Origin: Actinocrinis sp035605935
GTDB lineage: Bacteria > Actinomycetota > Actinomycetes > Streptomycetales > Catenulisporaceae
Length of the DNA: 64,000 nucleotides
Direction of reading: 5' to 3'
Assembly: GCF_035605935.1 (NCBI RefSeq)
Contig: NZ_DATNGK010000266.1
Location: 33,265 to 97,264, forward strand
The notes beneath the pieces were generated by a model. It ran no database searches. It saw only the letters and a list, made by a program, of their open reading frames with translations, and was not told the origin of the DNA. The translations under genes were made by a program, and so were the position numbers. Each line of letters begins with the position of its first letter. Position 1 is the first letter of the stretch. Of this stretch, positions 41,790-49,933 are shown piece by piece.

Positions 41790-44700
41790 TCAGGCCACGG
41801 TCGAATAGCGGAGGCTGAGCGGTGGTGCGGACGGCGCGGCCGGCGCCGTGGTGAAGAGCGGGAGGACCGATCCGCCCGGGTGCAGTTGCTCGGCGCGTTC
41901 GGTCAGCCGGCGCGCGAGTTCCGGCTTGTCCCAGGACTCGAATTCAGCCGCCCAGTCGCGCAGCTTGGCGGCCGCGGCCAGTGCGCGGTCCAGGTGGCCG
42001 CCCTCGATCCGGGCCGCCGCCATCAGCGCGACCGCGAGCCGTTCGAACAGCAGGCCGTCGGGTACGGGCCTTGGCCCGGCGGCGCCGGAGGTTTCGCTCG
42101 CTGCCCCGGCCGGAACCAAGCGTCGCAGACCACTGATTGCGGCGGTCGCGTGCTGGTACGCCTCGCCGAGCAGCTTCTCGCTCTCGTCGGCGGCGAGCGA
42201 CCGGTTCTGCGCGAGGTTGAGCACGATGCGCGCCCGCTGCAAATGCGTCTCAGCAAGCTCATATCGAGCCGGCCCGTGCCGTGCGTCGCTTCCGTCGTCG
42301 GCGGCCAGCACGGTGATCAGCTCGCCGCCGGCGCGATCCATCACGGCGAGCGCCGCGTCCAAATCCTCCGCGGCGAGCAGCCAGGCCGCCGATCGCAGGC
42401 ACTTGACGCGCACCAGCGGCTCGCCGACCTGCTGCCAGAGCTGCGCCGCGCGCTCGAACGCCGCGGCAGCGTCCGCATGCCGGCCCGCACGCTCAAGCGC
42501 GGTCGCGGCGTCCGCGGCCAGCATCGCGTGCGGAACCTGATTCGGCCACGCCTTGACCCGATCTGCCATGCTCAGCAGGAGTTCAGCGGCGCGACGCGGA
42601 TCGCCAGCCGCTATCAGGCTGTTGCCATAGGCGCGGGCGGCCTGCGCGATCACGGGCTTCCACTCGTCCTGCTCCCAGCGCGCCTGCGCGGTCTTGAGCG
42701 CGGGCTCGAAGAGCGCGATCGCCTCCTCGGGTCGTCCGGCCACGGACAACGCCTCAGCCGCGAGCAGGTGCGCCCGCGTCTCTTCGTCGCCGCGGCCTTC
42801 CTGGCGGGCGAACGCGGCCGCCGCGGCCAACGCCGGAGCGACGGCCTCCGACTCGCGTCCGTCCTGGAGCCAGATTGCCTCGGCGAGCAGCATCGCGGCC
42901 GAACCGCGCAGCGCCGTGTCGAGATTGTGCTCGACCGCGGCGCGAGCGTACCGCTCGGCCGCCGGAAACTCGCCGCGCGCACGCGCGATCCGGCCGAGAG
43001 TCAGCTGCGCCGCCGTCGCGCACCAGGGCGCGCCGCCCTCGTGGTAAAGCTCGGTTGACAGGCGCAGGCTCTGCTCGGCGGACTGCGCCTCGCCGGCGGC
43101 GAGGCGCACCTGCGCCGTCATTGCGGCCGCAGCGGCGCCATACAGGGCGACCTCGAACCGGCGGCACTCCTCGGTCAGCTCGTGCAGTTCGGCGAGCGCG
43201 TCGCGCGCGGCAGCCGCAAGGGCGTCGCGACCCTTATCAGGCTCCGGTGATGGCGGGGTCTTGCCGCCGCCGCTTTCGCCGGGTCCCGTGTCCGTGCGTG
43301 GTTTTCCGCCGAACCAGGGTGAGGGCGCGGGGCGGTCAGCGGTGTCTTCACCGCTTCCGGCGTGCTCACCCGGCTGCGCGGTCGCCAGGGACTGCCAGAT
43401 GTGGAACTTCTGATACCCGCTGCCGATCCGCACGGCCAGGTATTCGTTCGGCGTGATTTCGTGCCCTGCGAGAGCGTCGGCGGCCGCGAGGCGAAGTGCG
43501 GACTGGTCGCTCGCCGCGGCATCCTGCTGACCACTGCGCAGGAGCGCGAAAGCCGCGCGGCTTGACGCGCGCAACGCGAAGCCGAGTCTGCCCTGCGACC
43601 GATAGCGCTCGGCGATCTCCAGCAGCCGCGCGCGCTGCACGGCCGCGGCCACACCGTCGTTGACCCCGATGGTGGCGCCGTCCGCGAGCACCGCCTGCTC
43701 GTCGAACTCAGTCTGCGCGTCCTCGGGCAGCGGTCTGCCGGTTGCCTTGGCCGCCGCCTGCGCTCGCTGCCAGGCGTCAAGGGCGTCCGGGTGCCAGAGC
43801 TCTGTCAACCGGCGCGCTTCGGTGATCAAGTCTTCGACGGGACGTGGCTTCTGGCGCGGCGCTGGGGTAGCGGCCGACCGGCCGCCGCGCGCGGAGGTTG
43901 CCGGCAGCACGGTGCGGGCGTCGAGAGCCAGGGCGCTGAGGAACGGCTGCCTGCTGCGGCGATGCACGATCCGGCTGCTGAAGGCCGCGGTGCCGTTGCG
44001 TTCGTCGAACCGGGCCGCGATCGAGGAGAGTTCCTCGTCCACCTCGTCCCGCAACTCGCCGATCGGCTTCGTGGCGCCCCCGATGATCGCGAACGGCAGA
44101 TCATCGAGGCCTGACGTGGTCAGCACACGCAGCAGCACGCTGACACCGCCGAGAAAGGCGGCGCGGCGCTCGGTGGCACTGCGCCCGGCGGCTTCCTGGT
44201 TGCCGTCAACCCGCCCGGTCGCGCTGCGGTCCGTCAGCCAGTGCCCGTGCTCGGCCAGCAGCTCAAGCCCGCGAGCTGTGTTGCCGGTGAGCGCACAGAA
44301 CTCGATGTGCGCGCCGATCTCAGCGCACATAGACGGCTTCAGCCGGGAGATCCGGTAGCCCTCGACGTGATTCGCCTGGGCCTGCGTTCCCTTTCCTAGC
44401 CGGATCAGCGGTATCAGGGAACGGGCGAGCACTCCGTGCGGCTCCGCGTCGCAGAACACAGAACCGTCCAGGATCTTTTCCCAGGCCTCGAATGCCCGCG
44501 CGTCCTCGCCACGCTCGGCATACCAGTCCCCTATCTGGCTCTGCTCGCAGACGAAGCAGCCCGCGGAAAGATCACGCGGCGCGGCCAACCACAGCTCGAA
44601 TTCCTGCTCCGCCGTCGCGGTGTGGCCGACTTGCCGCGCGAGGCGGTGGCGGATTTGGTGGACGGCGCGGGTACTGTCACCGCGCCCGCGCGTCTGCTCC

Positions 44701-44963
44701 TCGAGAGCGTCCAGCGCACGGTAGATCTCATCGAGCGGAACGGCGGCGTCCTCGACTAACCCAGAGGCGATCACCGGAGCGCCGATCACTGTAGCGTCGA
44801 TGAAAGCGGCGCCGGCCTGCCCAGGGACACTGGACCCGGGGTCGGCGGGCTCGGCATCTTCGAGCGAAGGCACCGGTGCACACCTCCCCGAAGGTTCCCG
44901 TCCCGTCGCCTTGTCCCGGAAACCTACCGCACTCTCATCGCGCACAGTCACGACCGTCGACAC
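41790..44963 (-). CDS. Large hypothetical TPR-like protein, tandem paralogue 1
   Basis: A 1057-residue soluble, almost all-helical protein. After a low-complexity N-terminus (1-60) come segments of the same type as in the downstream paralogue: FVCEQSQIGDWYAERGEDARAF, then GLELLAEHGHWL. In the C-terminal half are TPR-like repeats (for example ERAGRHADAAAAFERAAQLW, RPEEAIALFEPALKTAQARW). A Gly/Pro/Ser-rich break near 530-580 separates halves. No enzyme motif was found. The start at 44963 is the first in-frame ATG after the PrmC-like stop; the conserved region begins near residue 75, so shorter starts are possible. Confidence 0.75.
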   Translation of the reverse strand: MSTVVTVRDESAVGFRDKATGREPSGRCAPVPSLEDAEPADPGSSVPGQAGAAFIDATVIGAPVIASGLVEDAAVPLDEIYRALDALEEQTRGRGDSTRAVHQIRHRLARQVGHTATAEQEFELWLAAPRDLSAGCFVCEQSQIGDWYAERGEDARAFEAWEKILDGSVFCDAEPHGVLARSLIPLIRLGKGTQAQANHVEGYRISRLKPSMCAEIGAHIEFCALTGNTARGLELLAEHGHWLTDRSATGRVDGNQEAAGRSATERRAAFLGGVSVLLRVLTTSGLDDLPFAIIGGATKPIGELRDEVDEELSSIAARFDERNGTAAFSSRIVHRRSRQPFLSALALDARTVLPATSARGGRSAATPAPRQKPRPVEDLITEARRLTELWHPDALDAWQRAQAAAKATGRPLPEDAQTEFDEQAVLADGATIGVNDGVAAAVQRARLLEIAERYRSQGRLGFALRASSRAAFALLRSGQQDAAASDQSALRLAAADALAGHEITPNEYLAVRIGSGYQKFHIWQSLATAQPGEHAGSGEDTADRPAPSPWFGGKPRTDTGPGESGGGKTPPSPEPDKGRDALAAAARDALAELHELTEECRRFEVALYGAAAAAMTAQVRLAAGEAQSAEQSLRLSTELYHEGGAPWCATAAQLTLGRIARARGEFPAAERYARAAVEHNLDTALRGSAAMLLAEAIWLQDGRESEAVAPALAAAAAFARQEGRGDEETRAHLLAAEALSVAGRPEEAIALFEPALKTAQARWEQDEWKPVIAQAARAYGNSLIAAGDPRRAAELLLSMADRVKAWPNQVPHAMLAADAATALERAGRHADAAAAFERAAQLWQQVGEPLVRVKCLRSAAWLLAAEDLDAALAVMDRAGGELITVLAADDGSDARHGPARYELAETHLQRARIVLNLAQNRSLAADESEKLLGEAYQHATAAISGLRRLVPAGAASETSGAAGPRPVPDGLLFERLAVALMAAARIEGGHLDRALAAAAKLRDWAAEFESWDKPELARRLTERAEQLHPGGSVLPLFTTAPAAPSAPPLSLRYSTVA

Positions 44964-44991
44964 GTTTCACGCGACTTTCCGGTTCGACTTT

Positions 44992-45810
44992 CTAGGGCCG
45001 GGTCGCGACGATCGCCGCAGCCTCTGTTTCGTCGTCGAGAACGACCCGAGGCGATAGCCCTCCATCAGCCATGATGCGTATCGCCTCCGGCAGTTGCCGG
45101 TCGCTGGCCTCGACGAGCAAGTGGCCACCCGGCGCGAGCCAGCGTGCGCTTTGACGGGCGACCGCGCGCATCACGTCGAGGCCGTCACCGCCCCCGTCGA
45201 GCGCAACCAGCGGTTCGTGATCACGTGCCTCCGCAGGCAGCAGCGCGATGTCTTCAGTGGGCACGTAGGGCACGTTCGCGATCAGAACATTGATCTTGCC
45301 GCGCATGGCATCGGGCAGCGCGTTATAGAGGTCACCCTGATATACCCGGCCGCCGAAAGACGCCAGGTTGCGCCGCGCGCACTCGACGGCCGCCGGATCG
45401 ATGTCCACCGCGTGCAGGTCGACCGATCGTGTCACGTTCGCCGCGAGAGCAGCTCCCAGAGCGCCGGATCCACAGCAGAGGTCGACGACAGTCAATGGAG
45501 CCCGCGATGAAACTTGCGCGGAGAGTCGAGCGGCCTCGCGCGCCAGCAGCTCGGTGCGGCGCCGCGGAACGAACACGCCGGGGTCGACCGCGATGCGCAG
45601 GCCGCAGAACTGCGCCCAGCCGAGTACCTGCTCAAGCGGCAGCCCGCCGGCCCGCCGCCGGACCATGCGATCAAGCTGCTCAGGCGTGTCCGCCTGAGCG
45701 ATGAGCAGCCGCGCCTCATCCTCGGCGAAGACGCAGCCTGCCGCGCGCAACGCGGCGACCACGGACTCGGATGCTGATACGGACGTTGACGAGGGTTCGA
45801 AGATCGACAC
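44992..45810 (-). CDS. PrmC-related methyltransferase
   Basis: A 272-residue class I methyltransferase of the HemK/PrmC family. Visible: a short helical N-domain, DPGVFVPRRRTELLA before the SAM motif VVDLCCGSGALG, AVDIDPAAVECARRN, and NVPYVPTEDI in place of the N-P-P-Y of PrmC, a change typical of a PrmC-related subfamily of unknown substrate in actinobacteria. It may methylate a glutamine in a protein, but not necessarily a release factor. The GTG at 45810 is chosen for its GAAGGG box five bases upstream. The two giant TPR-like genes follow on the same strand, 28 and then 16 bases apart. Confidence 0.85.
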   Translation of the reverse strand: MSIFEPSSTSVSASESVVAALRAAGCVFAEDEARLLIAQADTPEQLDRMVRRRAGGLPLEQVLGWAQFCGLRIAVDPGVFVPRRRTELLAREAARLSAQVSSRAPLTVVDLCCGSGALGAALAANVTRSVDLHAVDIDPAAVECARRNLASFGGRVYQGDLYNALPDAMRGKINVLIANVPYVPTEDIALLPAEARDHEPLVALDGGGDGLDVMRAVARQSARWLAPGGHLLVEASDRQLPEAIRIMADGGLSPRVVLDDETEAAAIVATRP

Positions 45811-46283
45811 AGCGGCCCTTCGGAGAGCTTGGGGAGCCCTCCGCCCGGCTAGCCGACGTGACGCTCGGCGGCGCGAGGGGAGAACGTCCCGCTTGACCTG
45901 ACTGCGGTGTGCGAAACACGCACGGCTGTCCTCACCTCCTCGAAGCTCGCCCTGCCGCCATGCGGCCTGAAGCAGCGAGTCTAGGGCATGTTCCAAACAC
46001 GCTCTAGCGAAAACCGCTGCTCAGAGACACCCGATCGTGATCGTCCGAATTGGCCCCAATCGGCCGGACTTTCACGTCTGGCGGCCGGGGCCGGTTCAAT
46101 CCGGCCGGATCAACGACTGGTTTCGATCGCGTTGCGGACCCTTGACCCCCCGGAATGTTTGCGCTAACAATTCTCCATCGACGCCGGGAACGGCGCTCGC
46201 CGCCCACGTCCAGTGGGCGGACGTCCTAGACTCAGGCCACCGCGGCGACGGGGCCGCGGACACGGAGGGAGGCGGAGCAAGGC
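45811..46283. other. Divergent promoter region between PrmC-like and lacI genes
   Basis: These 473 bases hold no supported gene. They include the LacI operator at 46156 and a 14-base TTCCAAACACGCTC at 45988-46001, which matches the end of the MITE-like element at 38522 in reverse complement; a similar CGAAACACGC occurs near 45912. Both lie in the same orientation, so they do not bound an element. Promoters of both flanking genes are expected here. Confidence 0.5.
46156..46169. promoter_or_regulatory. LacI-type operator of the arabinose locus, upstream of lacI
   Basis: TGTTTGCGCTAACA is one mismatch from the perfect palindrome TGTTAGCGCTAACA. It lies 114 bases upstream of the regulator start and matches the site at 47432 in 12 of 14 bases, which suggests autoregulation. 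Confidence 0.7.
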
Positions 46284-47318
46284 ATGCGCGTCATCGACGG
46301 CGATCGGGCACCGGTCATGGCCGACGTCGCACGTATCGCGGGCGTCTCGCACCAAACCGTCTCCCGAGTGCTCAACGACCACCCGAACGTGCGGCCGGCC
46401 ACCCGTGACCGGGTGCTCGCCGCCATCCGCGAACTGGGCTACCGGCCCAACGCCGCCGCCCGCACCCTGGTCACCCGGCGCACCAACACGCTCGGCGTGA
46501 TCAGCTTCAACACCACGCTCTACGGGCCGGCCTCGATGCTCTACGGCATCGAGCAGGCCGCCAAGCAGCACGACTACTTCGTCACCGTCGCCGCCCTGGC
46601 CGCGCTCGACCGCCGGTCGGTGCTCGACGCGGTGGAGCGGCTGCGCGACCAGGCGGTCGAGGGCATCATCGTGATCGCCCCGCAGACCACCGCGGTCGGC
46701 GCGCTGGCGAACGTCCCCTCGGACGTGCCGCTGGTCGCGGTCGGCTGTGGCACCCATTCCTCGCTGGCCTCGGTGGCCGTGGACAACGAGGGCGGAGCCG
46801 AGCGCGCCACCAGCTACCTGCTCGACCTCGGCCACCGCACCGTGCACCACATGGCCGGACCCGCCTCCTGGCTTGACGCGCAGGAACGCGAGATCGGCTG
46901 GCGGCGCACCCTGGAGTCCCGCGGCGCCTCGGTGCCCGAGCCGCTGACCGGCGGCGACTGGTCCGCACGCACCGGGTTCGAACTGGGCCACCGGATCGCC
47001 CGCGACCCGCAGATCACCGCGGTGTTCTGCGCCAACGACCACATGGCGCTCGGGTTGCTGCGCGCGCTGCAGCAGGCCGGACGCCGGGTGCCCGAGGACG
47101 TGAGTGTCATCGGGTTCGACGACATTCCGGAGGCCGAGTACTTCGGGCCGCCGCTGACCACGGTCCGGCAGGACTTCGACGAGCTGGGCCGGCGCGCCCT
47201 GCGCTCGCTGATCCAGCTGATCGACGCCGACCTGTCCGGAGTGGGGCGCGCGTCGGTTCGCGTGTCCATCGACCCCGGACTGGTGGTACGCGCCTCCGCG
47301 GCGCGTCCCGCGCTGTAA
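46284..47318 (+). CDS. LacI-family repressor of the arabinose operon (AraR-like)
   Basis: A 344-residue repressor. N-terminal helix-turn-helix MADVARIAGVSHQTVSRVLN with the hinge helix PNAAARTL (about 55-62), followed by the periplasmic-binding-like sugar domain: VEGIIVIAP, a VAVDNEGGAERAT effector segment, CANDHMALG and VIGFDDIPEAEYFGPPLTTV. The last is the classic LacI C-domain signature. The ATG follows a GGAGGCGGAG box. It sits directly ahead of araB-araD-araA, so L-arabinose or a derivative is the likely inducer. B. subtilis AraR differs in having a GntR-type DNA-binding domain, so no symbol is given. Confidence 0.92.
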   Translation: MRVIDGDRAPVMADVARIAGVSHQTVSRVLNDHPNVRPATRDRVLAAIRELGYRPNAAARTLVTRRTNTLGVISFNTTLYGPASMLYGIEQAAKQHDYFVTVAALAALDRRSVLDAVERLRDQAVEGIIVIAPQTTAVGALANVPSDVPLVAVGCGTHSSLASVAVDNEGGAERATSYLLDLGHRTVHHMAGPASWLDAQEREIGWRRTLESRGASVPEPLTGGDWSARTGFELGHRIARDPQITAVFCANDHMALGLLRALQQAGRRVPEDVSVIGFDDIPEAEYFGPPLTTVRQDFDELGRRALRSLIQLIDADLSGVGRASVRVSIDPGLVVRASAARPAL

Positions 47319-47410
47319 GCACAACGCAGAGCACGAGTACGACGAGCGACGAGCACTGATAAGCCGGGCCCGGCTGGGCGGCCGGCGGCATTCCCGAGGA
47401 AGGTTCGACT

Positions 47411-47437
47411 ATGACAGAGGCGCGACATGGTTGTTAA
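47411..47437 (+). CDS. Possible eight-codon upstream reading frame overlapping araB
   Basis: ATG at 47411 opens an eight-residue frame (MTEARHGC) ending with TAA at 47435-47437, seven bases after a GAGGAAGG box. It overlaps the presumed araB start at 47427 in another frame. It could modulate araB translation, or be chance. Confidence 0.3.
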   Translation: MTEARHGC

Positions 47438-49214
47438 CGCTAACAATCATGGCGGTGGGGACCGGTACGTGATCGGAGTGGACTTCGGCACGCTGTCGGG
47501 ACGCGCCCTGGTGGTCCGGGTCGAGGATGGCGCGGAGCTGGGGACCGCGGTGCACGAGTACGCCCACGGCGTGATCGACGAGGCGCTGCCGAATTCGGCC
47601 GGCGGCCGCGCACTGCCGCCGGACTGGGCGCTTCAGCACCCTGACGACTATCGCGAGGTGCTGCGCCGCGCGGTGCCCGCAGCCGTGGCCGCGGCCGGTG
47701 TCGACCCGGCGCAGGTCATCGGGATCAGCACCGACTTCACCGCCTGCACCGTGCTGCCGACCCTGGCCGACGGTACCCCGCTGTGCGAGCTCGACGAGTT
47801 CCGTGACCGGCCGCACGCCTACGTGAAGCTGTGGAAGCACCACGCCGCGCAGCCGCAGGCCGACCGGATCAATACTCTGGCACACAAGCGCCCCGAGCCG
47901 TGGATCGCCCGGTACGGCGGCAAGATCTCCTCCGAGTGGGAGTACGCCAAGGGCCTGCAACTGCTGGAGGAGGACGCGGAGATCTACGCGCGCACCGAGC
48001 GCTGGATCGAGGCGGCCGACTGGATCACCTGGCAGCTATGCGGCAGCGAGACGCGCAACGCCTGCACCGCCGGTTACAAGGGCATCCTGCAGGACGGCGT
48101 GCGCCCCTCGGCGACCTTCCTCACCACGCTCAACGCCGGTTTCGCCGACTTCAACGACAAGCTCGACCTGGCCCCCGGCGCGCCGGGCATCTCCCCGCTC
48201 GGCGCGCGGGCCGGGTCGCTCACCGCGCAGGCCGCCGCCTGGACCGGACTGCCTGAGGGCATCGCGGTCAGCGTCGGGAACGTGGACGCGCACGTGACCG
48301 CCCCGGCCGCGCAGGCCATCGAGCCCGGCCAGATGGTCGCCATCATGGGCACCTCCACCTGCCACGTGATGAACGGCGAGCAGCTGGCCGAGGTCCCCGG
48401 CATGTGCGGAGTGGTCGACGGCGGCATCGTCGACGGGCTGTGGGGCTACGAGGCCGGGCAGAGCGGCGTCGGCGACATCTTCGCCTGGTTCACCGAGCAG
48501 TCCACGCCCGGCTACGTCCAGGCCGAGGCCGCAGAGCGCGGTATCTCCGTGCACGAACTGCTCACCGAGCAGGCTGCCGCGCAACCGGTCGGCGCGCACG
48601 GACTGGTCGCGCTGGACTGGCACAGCGGCAACCGCTCGGTCCTGGTCGATCACCACCTCTCCGGCGTGATCGCCGGCCTGACGCTCAGCACCAAGCCGCA
48701 CGAGGTCTACCGCGCGCTGCTGGAAGCGACGGCGTTCGGCACCCGCGTGATCATCGACGCGTTCGAAGAGAGCGGCGTGCCGGTCAACGAGTTCGTGGTC
48801 GCCGGCGGCCTGCTGCGCAACAGCTTCCTGATGCAGCTGTACGCCGACATCACCCGCCGTCCGCTCAGCCTGATCGGCTCGTCGCAAGGTCCGGCGCTCG
48901 GTTCCGCGATCCACGCCGCCGTCGCCGCCGGGGCGTACCCGGACGTGCCGACCGCCGCGCGTTCGATGGGCAAGATCGAACGCGCCGCGTACACCCCGGA
49001 CCCGAAGCGCGCCTCGGCCTATGACGCGCTCTACGCCGAATACCTTCGGCTGCACGACTACTTCGGGCGCGGCGCCAACGAGGTGCTGCACCGGCTGCGC
49101 GAACTGCGGATCGAAGCCCTCGCTGACTGTGATTCAGCAGAGCGTGATTCAGCAGCGTCCGATTCAGCACAGCGTGATTCAGCAACGCTCAATGCAACAG
49201 GGGCGGAGGCCTGA
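47427..49214 (+). CDS. araB: L-ribulokinase
   Basis: A 595-residue FGGY-family kinase. Motifs: YVIGVDFGTLSGRALVVRV at the start (phosphate 1 loop), VIGISTDFTACTVLP, then WITWQLCG, VGNVDAHV, a MGTSTCHV loop and the C-terminal FVVAGGLLRNSFLMQLYADI and QGPALGSAIHAA. This is the ribulokinase pattern; it phosphorylates L-ribulose to L-ribulose 5-phosphate. The ATG at 47427 has AGAGG six bases upstream, but the LacI operator at 47432-47445 lies inside codons 2-7; a GTG at 47469 (just before IGVDFG) after GGTGGGG would put it in the leader. The C-terminus carries DSAxx pentapeptide repeats. The stop overlaps araD by one base. Confidence 0.93.
   Translation: MVVNANNHGGGDRYVIGVDFGTLSGRALVVRVEDGAELGTAVHEYAHGVIDEALPNSAGGRALPPDWALQHPDDYREVLRRAVPAAVAAAGVDPAQVIGISTDFTACTVLPTLADGTPLCELDEFRDRPHAYVKLWKHHAAQPQADRINTLAHKRPEPWIARYGGKISSEWEYAKGLQLLEEDAEIYARTERWIEAADWITWQLCGSETRNACTAGYKGILQDGVRPSATFLTTLNAGFADFNDKLDLAPGAPGISPLGARAGSLTAQAAAWTGLPEGIAVSVGNVDAHVTAPAAQAIEPGQMVAIMGTSTCHVMNGEQLAEVPGMCGVVDGGIVDGLWGYEAGQSGVGDIFAWFTEQSTPGYVQAEAAERGISVHELLTEQAAAQPVGAHGLVALDWHSGNRSVLVDHHLSGVIAGLTLSTKPHEVYRALLEATAFGTRVIIDAFEESGVPVNEFVVAGGLLRNSFLMQLYADITRRPLSLIGSSQGPALGSAIHAAVAAGAYPDVPTAARSMGKIERAAYTPDPKRASAYDALYAEYLRLHDYFGRGANEVLHRLRELRIEALADCDSAERDSAASDSAQRDSATLNATGAEA
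47432..47445. promoter_or_regulatory. LacI-type operator at the start of araB
   Basis: TGTTAACGCTAACA matches the 46156 site in 12 of 14 bases and is one mismatch from a perfect palindrome. It overlaps the presumed first codons of araB, where a bound repressor would block elongation. Confidence 0.75.
49131..49184 (+). repeat. Four 15-bp repeats in the araB 3' end
   Basis: GATTCAGCA occurs at 49131, 49146, 49161 and 49176, exactly 15 bases apart, within the last codons of araB. It encodes four DSA-x-x pentapeptides. This looks like a recent slippage expansion after the conserved kinase domain. Confidence 0.85.
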
Positions 49215-49933
49215 TGAGCATCCAATCCCACGAGATTGACCCGCTGCTGCGCGCGAAGATCACCCGGCTGCGTGCGGAGGTCTGCGCGCTGCACGCGCTG
49301 CTGCCGAGCAACAACCTGGTCGCCTGGACTTCCGGCAACGTCTCGGCGCGCGTGCCGGGCGCGGAGCTGATGGTGATCAAGCCCAGCGGCCTTGACTACG
49401 AGGACCTGACTCCCGAGTCGATGGTGCTGTGCGATCTGGACGGCAACGTCGTCGAGGGCGCATACAAGCCGTCCAGCGACACCGGCTCGCACGCCTACGT
49501 CTACCGGCACCGGCCCGAGGTCGGCGGCGTGGTGCATACGCACTCGACCTACGCGACGGCCTGGTCCGCACGCGCCGAGGCGATTCCCTGCGTGATCACC
49601 GCGATGGCCGACGAGTTCGGCGGCGAGATCCCGGTCGGGCCGTTCGCCCTCATCGGCGACGAGGCGATCGGCAAGGGCATCGTCGAGACGCTGGCCGGGC
49701 ACCGCTCCCCCGCGGTCCTGATGCGCAACCACGGCGTGTTCACCATCGGCAAGGATGCCCGCTCGGCGGTCAAAGCCGCGGTGATGACCGAGGACGTGGC
49801 CCGCACCGTGCACCTGGCCCGCGCCTACGGCGAGCCGATCCCGATCCCGAGCGCCGACATCGACGCCCTCTACGACCGATACACCAACGTCTACGGACAG
49901 CAGCCCTCTGCGGACGGAGTCAACCAACAATGA
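49214..49933 (+). CDS. araD: L-ribulose-5-phosphate 4-epimerase
   Basis: A 239-residue class II aldolase-family enzyme. Motifs: TSGNVSAR (about 36) and KPSGLDYEDL that bind the substrate phosphate, SSDTGSHAYVYR, HTHSTYATAW with two zinc-binding His, and MRNHGVF with the third His. It turns L-ribulose 5-phosphate into D-xylulose 5-phosphate, which enters the pentose phosphate pathway. The ATG shares a base with the araB stop (TGATG), so translation is coupled. The gene order B-D-A is that of many actinobacterial arabinose operons. Confidence 0.94.
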   Translation: MSIQSHEIDPLLRAKITRLRAEVCALHALLPSNNLVAWTSGNVSARVPGAELMVIKPSGLDYEDLTPESMVLCDLDGNVVEGAYKPSSDTGSHAYVYRHRPEVGGVVHTHSTYATAWSARAEAIPCVITAMADEFGGEIPVGPFALIGDEAIGKGIVETLAGHRSPAVLMRNHGVFTIGKDARSAVKAAVMTEDVARTVHLARAYGEPIPIPSADIDALYDRYTNVYGQQPSADGVNQQ

